This document shows positions 56,790-64,000 of a stretch of 64,000 nucleotides of DNA, in pieces; within the stretch, counting starts at the first letter, position 1, and every line of letters begins with the position of its first letter. The position numbers and the translations under genes were made by a program. Origin of the DNA: Erinaceus europaeus (lineage: Eukaryota > Chordata > Mammalia > Eulipotyphla > Erinaceidae). The stretch spans positions 88,622,161-88,686,160 of the forward strand of contig NC_080175.1 in the NCBI RefSeq assembly GCF_950295315.1, in the 5' to 3' direction. The notes below the pieces were generated by a model. The model saw only the letters and a list, made by a program, of their open reading frames with translations. It was not told where the DNA came from and searched no databases.

Positions 56790-57010
56790 ATCTGAAGTCA
56801 TGGGGGTCAATCTTATGCACCACCATGAGCCAGAATGGAGCAGTGCTCTGATGAAAGGAAAAAAAAAAATGGGACAAAAAGATAACACTCTCTAACTGAT
56901 GGCAATAAGGGCCCCCACCCCCATGGGTGTTGAAGCAGGATTGTGGTCTCTCTTTCTTCTCTCAATCTCTCCCTTTTTCCTCTCCTCTCTATTTGAGAAA
57001 GAATAAGTGA
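56790..57010 (+). mobile_element. Two short old SINE remnants
   Basis: First: GGTCAATCTTATGCACCACC, ATGAGCCAGAATGGAGCAG (second tRNA-like family), ending in an A-run near 56870. Second: GCCCCCACCCCCATGGGTG, GTTGAAGCAGGATTGTGG and a CTCTTTCTTCTCTC run. Confidence 0.5.
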
Positions 57011-57384
57011 GCCACTTAAAATTCTCCTACATCCTGAGATTTAGATAATCTGCTTTCATGGGGAAAGGGGGAAAACTAATAAAAAAGATAAAAGACACAG
57101 TCTATCTATTCACATTCGAGATATGGCAACAAAATATCATGCTCTTGATAGTTTACAAATTACAGAAATTTATTTCCCATAGTTCAGGATGCTAAAAGCG
57201 TAAGATTAGAAAGTCAAACTGGTCAGATTGTGGTGAAGACACTTTTTATGCCTGTCCTCTTCTGTCTGTGTCTTCCCCTGGTGAAAGAAACTACAGATCT
57301 CTGCAGGGCCTCCTTACAATGCATTGACTCTATTGATTATGGATTCTCTTGAACTATGTGATCTCAAGTTCTCTATCACACTGT

Positions 57385-57770
57385 GTATCCATAAGTTGGG
57401 GGAAATATATATACCTTAAAGTGAATGTGCACAATAGTTTGCAGTAACTCTTTAATAAGTGCAGCAAACTAGAAGAAAGACCTAAAAAAAAAAAAAAGAC
57501 ATAAAGTACTTACTCAAATAGTTTCTACTTAGGCCTAGATACCCTCCTCACCTTCCTATTTCACTCCTCTCAATTACTCTAAGGCTAACCTTGGCAGATA
57601 AAGTAAGGACCATAGGGAGTCAGGCGGTGGCGCAGCAGGTTAAGCACACATGGCACAAAGCGCAAGGACTGGCGTATAGTAAAGACTACAAAAGTTGGCT
57701 AAGGGCAAGAGACTGGCATACTTCAATGATGGCTCTTTTGAACACTATCAGGCCACCCCACAGTGGTATT
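57385..57770 (+). repeat. Repeat X, 5' region only, carrying a SINE head
   Basis: GTATCCATAAGTTGGGGGAAA, ATATATACCTTAAAGTG and AGAAAGACCTAAA match the 5' extension of the X copy at 18.2-19.98 kb. AAGGGCAAGAGACTGGCATAC, CAGGCCACCCCACAG follow after a 62-base SINE head at 57615-57676. The 3' remainder of X is absent here. Confidence 0.7.
57615..57676 (+). mobile_element. SINE head only (62 bases) inserted in repeat X
   Basis: GGGAGTCAGGCGGTGGCGCAG to GGACTGGCGTA, the first third of the tRNA-like head (box A yes, box B no). Flanks AGTAAGGACCA (57602-57612) and AGTAAAGACTA (57678-57688) match at 9 of 11 positions, and the intact X copies have this sequence once, so it may be a target-site duplication. 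Confidence 0.75.
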
Positions 57771-57774
57771 TTGC

Positions 57775-59890
57775 AACCCCCACACAAACATAATTTAATA
57801 ATTTTCATGCCACTAAGTGAGCAGGAAATGTACCACAGTTGTGGACTCGTAGAGTGACTATACAATACCATCAGAAAGGAGGAAAGCCTGGGAGCAGAGG
57901 ATGTGGGAGAATGGGAAAAATTCACTTCCTTGCCCTGTTTGGAAATAACAATAGGGGAAAATTATAACTATCTTACAAAATCAGTATAATCATGAATTTG
58001 GGTCAATTAAGTCTGATAATTTGGAATAAAGTATCTTTAAAAAGAATTCAGCATGATAACCTTCAGATCACAATCTGCAACAAAGCAAATAGAACATGTA
58101 CATTAATGATTTCAATCCACAAAGAAAAAACATAGTCTGCTACAGAGTACTACAAAAGATACCAACACAAATAAATAACAAAGACTCAAATGGAAGACTT
58201 TAAATATAAGTGAAAGCTCATGACAGAATTGTCAATAACAGTGATTTCTTAAATAAGGCAATGACTTAAAAAAAAAATTGGTTGCTTGTGAGGCAGTGCA
58301 TTTACTTCTATTTTCTAAGGCAATGACATCTCAAATAGGGATAATGTCTTTGAAAAAATACTGTTCTATTTGCTTGTGAGAAGGCATACTTACTTATTCC
58401 ACTTCCTAAAACTGGGCAAAAACTTTCTGAAAGATAATTCTAGCTCTTTGACTGTCAAACTCAAGTTATAAATATTGTCTTTCCTCTCCAACTTCACTGC
58501 CAAGGAATAGACACCAGTTTTTGTTTGTTTGTTTTTTTATTTGTTTATTTGTTTTCAATCCAACAAACATTGACTGTGTGACAACATCCCTACTAGCACA
58601 TTTCTATCTCAAATATTAATGTAATCTTATAGGACACATACTATGTGTTACTTAGAGGAATATAAAAAACACCAAATTCTTTGTGCAAAGAAAGGAAATG
58701 GAAAGTATATTTTGTACATTATGTATAGTTAAAATTATTTCAAAGGGGAAATATATTTTATTTTTTCTCTTTATGGAGTCTTGCATTATTTTAGGATTAC
58801 CATTTTTATCAGAAATTTACTCACTAAGACAAGTGATTTCTTGATTTGTTCAAAGTTCTGACTCAGTGATTTTACTCTATAAAATAAAAAGATATATATA
58901 TATATATATGTATAACTAGGATTGTGATAAAAGTTTAAAAATAATAGAAAAAATAAGAGTAGGAAATTCTCCAAAAACATGTCTGCTTATAAATACTTTA
59001 GGTTTATTACTAGCTTTATAAAAAATCTATAAGACTTGTGCAAGTACCAGAAACATGTCTGAAGAGAATGGTATACATCCACTAATGATTATTCCCAAGG
59101 ATAGCCTCTTCATAGCCTCTGCTGGCCATGGGTGAACTCTGCTGTTAATGGCCTGTGAATAGCATCATGGATACTCTCCTGGGGACAGACCTACTTGCTG
59201 ATAATTTCTACCATGCAGATATGCTCATTGACCTACAATGGGGATAAAAGTACAGTTTTCTAGAGCTGTTTGTAGCAATTAAGCCCAATGCCCAGGGTGG
59301 ATAATTTCCATGCAAGAATAGAGAGACTGGATAATGCTGTGCTCTGTCTTTGTCTGATGTCCTTGTTGACTTTTTCTAGAATCTCTGTGTCAAGTGACTT
59401 CTAGACAGAGTTTCCTGCAAAGTCAATGTGTCTGCATTGTCACAGATGAAATTAGGTTGTTCAGAACATAATAAGACTAATGGGAATATGAGGTAACTTT
59501 TCTGTGCATTAATGCCTGTATTTTTCATATAATTTCATTAGAACTATGAAGGTGTGTAGGTGGAAATGACAGCCTAATAGAGCTATGCACGGACTAAATT
59601 GGAGTGGATCCAGGGAAGAAGTCAAAGAGGTTTTAAATTTCCTCTCACCATATGCACTTACTATTATTCCTCACTGATGTGCACTACACAGTGTTATTCA
59701 TGATTATTTATGCATCTGCCTTTGAAACTTTACTAGTACATTCTTCAAACCCCAAACCTAAATAAAAAGAATAAAGAAGACTGTGATGAACTCAACTACA
59801 AAAATTGAAAAAACAATACAAAAGCATACAAGTTTTATGATTTCTGCTTTCTTTTCAGCAATCAAAAGTTACTGCTACAAAGAATTGAAT
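57775..59890. other. Long repeat-poor stretch, no gene seen
   Basis: About 2.1 kb with only simple tracts: TTTG/TTTA near 58517-58555 and (TA)n near 58891-58909. No coding-like frame. Confidence 0.45.
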
Positions 59891-59895
59891 GCATA

Positions 59896-59946
59896 TATAC
59901 ATATACATACACATACATATACATATATATATATATATATATATAG
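59896..59946 (+). repeat. (CATA)n/(TA)n microsatellite
   Basis: ATACATATACATACAC-type units passing into about 11 TA units. Confidence 0.9.
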
Positions 59947-60000
59947 TCTTAATAAGATATATAAATGTAAATTAAAAATAAAAAGAAAGAAAGCTGAGTG

Positions 60001-60047
60001 TTTTGGGAGGTAGCACAGTGGCTAAGGCACTAGACTTTCATGCACCC
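60001..60047 (+). mobile_element. SINE head fragment, third family
   Basis: TTTTGGGAGGTAGCACAGTGG, CTAAGGCACTAGACTTTCATG, 47 bases equivalent to the tRNA-like start of the SINE at 52641-52786. Confidence 0.5.
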
Positions 60048-60422
60048 TATCTCATGAGCTATCTTATAAGCACAAACTTAATTTTGTGTAAATAATAGCA
60101 TAAATAGCATATATAATGTAGTTCTTTTGTCATAAACAGAAATACTGAAGGTCATATGTATAATGCAGTTTGCTTCTGCAGTGAAGAATTAAATAACACA
60201 CAACCATATAGCTATAAATAAAAGCACAAGTAAACATTGATGGGATATTAAAGAGAGATAAATTTGCACTGTATAAACAGTTATCAATAACTCTTAGGGA
60301 TAATAATACACAGTATGTTTGAAATCTTGAAACACAACTGAACAGTAGGCTACTCCAAAGCACTGCAATTGGTTCAGTGTTAGCAGTCAAGAAAAAGTAT
60401 TACCAGCATGTTGTAATGAAAT
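60048..60422. other. No recognisable feature
   Basis: AT-rich unique DNA. Confidence 0.45.
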
Positions 60423-60433
60423 ATAGCTACAGG

Positions 60434-60714
60434 CAGGAGCCCGGCAGTGGTGCAGCAAGTTAAATGCACATGGCACAAAGCACAAGGACAGGCATAAGGA
60501 TCTGGGTTTGAGCCCCGGGGTCCCCACCTGCAGGGGGGTTGCTTCACAGGCGGTAAGCAGGTCCGCAGGTGTCTATCTTTCTCTCTCCCTCTCTGTCTTC
60601 CCCTCCTCTCTAGATTTCTCTCTGTCCTATCCAACAACAATGGCAGCAATAACATTAATACTGACAATAAACGAGGGTATCAAAAGAGGAAAAATATAAA
60701 AATAAAATAAAACA
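60434..60714 (+). mobile_element. SINE (ERI-like), full length
   Basis: GGAGCCCGGCAGTGGTGCAG head, CCCCACCTGCAGGGGGG block, CT-rich middle, CAACAACAATGGCAGC segment, AATAAAATAAAAC tail. ATAGCTACA flanks it near 60423 and 60715. Confidence 0.92.
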
Positions 60715-60723
60715 GATAGCTAC

Positions 60724-61789
60724 ATGCTAACAAGTAATGCATCCACTCTTCTGTAAAACCTTCCCTCAGAATTGTTTTGGAGCTTCAGTGATATTTGGTT
60801 CCTCATTAAACTTCTTTTTCTGAAATCTACTAACATGAACGACTCAGTGAACATTTACATTGAATGAGATGCCATACTTTTGTATGTGAGCTCATCAATG
60901 CTCTATCAACTCAGTGCTTTCAGATATTTGTCTTATTTGGATTGTTTTACATCGCAGTACATACTGATGTGGGGTTAGAAAATGTCTAGTTAACCTCCCT
61001 GCTCTCTTTGTCTTCCTCTGTGTCTTGGGAAACTAGCTGTTATAGAAGTTATCTATTGTCTTCTGACTTGAGGCAGATTTGACCAAAGAGCAAAAATAGC
61101 AGGAGGTTGAAGGTAGGAAAAGAACAGAGTCAGATTATTAATTCCCTCACTCATAATGGGTTTTTAAAGGGTCCAAGAATACTTTTCAAGAGTGGGATCC
61201 TAACAAAGAATCTTCCTTCTAGTATACATGCAAGCTCTCAATAAGCCCCAGTAATAGCATTTTTTCTTTATGTTCCTTCAAACTAAGGATGGTAGTAATG
61301 ATGACTTTTTAATATTTCTAGAAATCATGTGTCAATATCCTTTGCTGCTTACTAGATCCAGTTTCAATAGTACTAAATCATTTTTTGTTAAGTTTTGAAA
61401 CATTCAGTTTCTGTATCCATCCATGATAGAGTAACATTGTGTTGAAAAATCAGTTCTAGTCTTTTGACCTCTGTGTTATGTAGTATGCAACAAATTGGAT
61501 TTGAAAAGCAGTGTAGGAATTCATAAAAAATATCTTCAGTTTGATAGCTTCATTAAGAAACAAAACAAGAATTCCATCTTAGATATTCTTTGTAAGTATG
61601 AAAGTAATTGTACACATCATGTTTTACTTAACTAAAGAAAGTGTTTGTAAGGTTATAAGTATGACTACCTGCCTCCCAGTTGTGGTGAAATAAATTTAAA
61701 AAAAACTTCAATATTTCATAAATATGTACAAGTGTATATTATTTCAATAACCATTATAGGCCCTAAAATCCATGGTCTTTTGAGTTTTC
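60724..61789. other. No recognisable feature
   Basis: About 1.07 kb of unique DNA. Confidence 0.45.
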
Positions 61790-62060
61790 TTCTTATTATT
61801 AGAGATTTAACAATGTTTAACAAGATTATAAAATAACAGGGTACAATTCCACACAGTTCCCACTACTAGAGTTCCTTGTCCCATCCTCTCCATTGAAAGC
61901 TTTCCTATTCTATATACCTCTGGGAGTATGGACCAGAATTCTTTTGGGGGTGCAGAAGGTGGAAGTTCTGGTTTCTCTAACTGCTTCTCCACTGTACATG
62001 GGCATTGGAAGGCCAATTCATAACCCTAGCCTGTTTCTGTCTTTCTCTAGTGGGGATACT
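61790..62060 (-). repeat. Repeat X, 3' part
   Basis: Shares TACAATTCCACACAGTTCCC, CCTCTGGGAGTATGGACC, TTCTGGTTTCTCTAACTGC and CCCTAGCCTGTTTCTGTCTTT with the other copies; 5'-truncated to about 270 bases. Confidence 0.75.
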
Positions 62061-62679
62061 CAACTAATGCTAAGAATAAGTAGACATCTGACAATTATAT
62101 TTTACTTGGCAAAACATTTCTAGGAATATTCAGAATTAGATCTTTCTCTTCCCATGAACATATACTGCTATGAATATGTTTGGACTTAAATCAAAACAAA
62201 AATAACTGTATGAATATTATCCCTAAATGTATCACGATATTTCCCATTTTGTCTTTCTTTTAATTTTCACAATTCCAAGTATCCCCTGACCACAGCACAT
62301 TCAGTTTAGAAACATAATGCCTAAGCTTGAGATCGGATGTTAATATAACTATCATTGTGCTGTTGAGTTTTTTATTTCATCATTGTGAGCTACACTTTCC
62401 TGCACCAAATTAAAAAAAAAAACAATAAGACCACACATTCTCAAAAGTATAAGATCTAGATAAAAGGATATCATCTGGAAAATATATCATTATTAGATTG
62501 TTTATTTCTAAAATAAAGATAAGCTAGAGAGAACAAATGAATTGTAAAGAACTCTATAATCTTTCACGGAATCACACATTTTGGATATAGCCTAGCATTT
62601 TCAAGACTACTATTACTGTTCATCTCTATATATTTGTCCATAATATGTTCAGTTGTTTTCCTAAAGAATTATTTCTAAG
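62061..62679. other. No recognisable feature
   Basis: AT-rich unique DNA. Confidence 0.45.
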
Positions 62680-62763
62680 TTTTCATATGAGAAAGAAGAA
62701 GGAAGAAGGGAGAAAGATCTTTCTGTTATTTGCGATCTTTTTTTGTTTGTTTGTGTTTTATTT

Positions 62764-63041
62764 ATTTATTTTTATATTTATTTTATTTATTCCCTTTTGT
62801 TGCCCTTGTTTTATTTGTAGTTATTATTATTGTTGTTGTTGTTGGATAGGACAGAGAGAAATGGAGAGAGGAGGGGAAGACAGAGAGGAGGAGAGAAAGA
62901 CAGACACCTGCAGACCTGCTTCACCGCCTGTGAAGTGACTCCCCTGCAGGTGGGGAGCCGGGGTTTGAACCGGGATCCTTATGCCGGTCCTTGTGCTTTG
63001 CACCACCTGCGCTTAACCTGCTGCGCTACAGCCCAACTCCC
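62764..63041 (-). mobile_element. SINE (ERI-like), near-consensus, with target-site duplication
   Basis: Antisense copy with GGATAGGACAGAGAGAAATGG, GGTTTGAACCGGG, CACCTGCGCTTAACCTGCTG. A 13-bp duplication TTGTGTTTTATTT lies at 62751-62763 and 63042-63054. Confidence 0.93.
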
Positions 63042-63054
63042 TTGTGTTTTATTT

Positions 63055-63140
63055 TTATGTGATGTTGGGGATCAAAAAGGAAAACCCACACATGGAAGAC
63101 AAGTGGTTTACCACTAAGCTATTATCACAGTCCCCTAAGT
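63055..63140 (-). mobile_element. Older SINE-like remnant beside the previous SINE
   Basis: Minus strand: GGGGACTGTGATAATAGC, TTAGTGGTAAACCACTTGTC, ending GATCCCCAACATC, a tRNA-like arrangement of diverged sequence. Confidence 0.4.
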
Positions 63141-64000
63141 CCTTTAAAATAACTTCAATGAACATTTTAATAATAGATACAATACCTTAAAATATGAGAA
63201 AAATGACATATTTTCACTGAGGTCTCTGATGTTTTATAGACTTATTTTTAAATTTTATTACAGAATGAACCTTAAGTAAAATGATTTTTATACTTAAATT
63301 TATTATATATTCCTATTAATTTAATTGACAAATATTAGAAAATATGATATAATACTTTTTAATACATGAATAGCTACTGAGCTAACAATGATTTCTCTCT
63401 CTCTTCCCTTCTCTTTTTTTGCAAAAATTTACATCCCAAATAAATTTAAAAGTAACTATATTGTAAATATAATCCTCAAGTCAGAGGACTCAACAAAAGG
63501 GTAAAAGGAAAATGCATGCAGTCTGGTTGTTTGTATTTTATACAATCATTAAAGATTTATTAAACCTCTTAATTTTATTTTGAGAGGTGGCAGCAATTAT
63601 GGGTACTAAAACCAATGGCATGTCATTTGAAGGTGAGTTTTTGTGTGGAATAAAAGCTCTACTGGGTATTAAAAGATAACCTGACCTAGTAATGATGAAA
63701 AACTTTCAAGTAAAGGAAAGAACAACGTTGTAAAAAAAGAAGTTGAGGATTTAAGCAGTTGCCTTTGAGTTTTTCCAGAACAAAGGCTGTTCCTATGAAA
63801 CTTTTGCTATATTATCTAGTTGGCAGATAATAATAAATAGGAATACACAAAACAGACTGACTAGAAAGGCTTTAGATAAAGACAAAATAAAAACAAAAGA
63901 CCTTACTCATCATATGTCATATATTTCTAGTTGAGAAGTCAAATAAGTATATTTTCCTAGGTTTAAAAGATGACTCTAAATGACTGTTAAGATTTAATTT
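63141..64000. other. No recognisable feature
   Basis: AT-rich unique DNA to the window end. Confidence 0.45.

Overview
The window looks like AT-rich, gene-poor nuclear DNA from a placental mammal. I see no convincing host protein-coding exon, rRNA, tRNA gene or CRISPR array. Almost everything recognisable is retrotransposon debris. More than 30 insertions belong to tRNA-derived SINEs with box A/box B promoters, a CT-rich middle, a CAA/TAA-rich 3' part and an AATAAA-containing A-rich tail. From memory this sequence type is that of hedgehog (Erinaceus, ERI-like) SINEs, so the best guess is an erinaceid insectivore (about 0.8 confidence). L1 fragments with recognisable ORF2 C-terminal sequence fit a placental mammal.

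Layout. 1-2.9 kb: a SINE tail, mostly unassigned DNA and an old L1 remnant. 2.87-3.98 kb: a GC-richer, minus-strand reverse-transcriptase fragment of a non-LTR retrotransposon of invertebrate type, sitting inside a copy of an unnamed repeat (here 'X'). 4.1-6.7 kb: an antisense L1 and a tandem run of SINEs. 8.6-11.2 kb: almost repeat-free. 11-17 kb: SINEs and old L1 pieces. 18.2-20.8 kb: a long X copy carrying one solo LTR, then a SINE carrying a second solo LTR. 21-28.6 kb: SINEs, X and unique DNA. 29.3-32.5 kb: two X copies in the same orientation and an L1 with a nested SINE. 33.7-36.7 kb: a rearranged old L1. 36.7-43.6 kb: unique DNA and SINEs. 43.6-45.3 kb: a 5'-inverted L1 and SINE-head fragments, one joined to the 3' end of X. 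47.98-49.39 kb: the best-preserved L1 3' end. 52.6-53.6 kb: a second 5'-inverted L1. 55.3-57.8 kb: a nested SINE/X unit and a further X copy. 60-64 kb: SINEs, a short X copy and unique DNA.

The most notable observations are: (1) the invertebrate-type reverse-transcriptase fragment with a YADD motif and only three coding disruptions in 1.1 kb, possibly a horizontally acquired element; (2) the X family, at least 1.7 kb, with about nine copies or pieces here that share one 3' end but have different 5' ends; (3) two solo LTRs with intact target-site duplications; (4) several L1/X insertions with 5' inversions, and SINE fragments that keep the promoter head but lack the tail.

All repeat names are from recognition, not a database search. 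Boundaries without a stated target-site duplication are good to roughly 10-50 bases.
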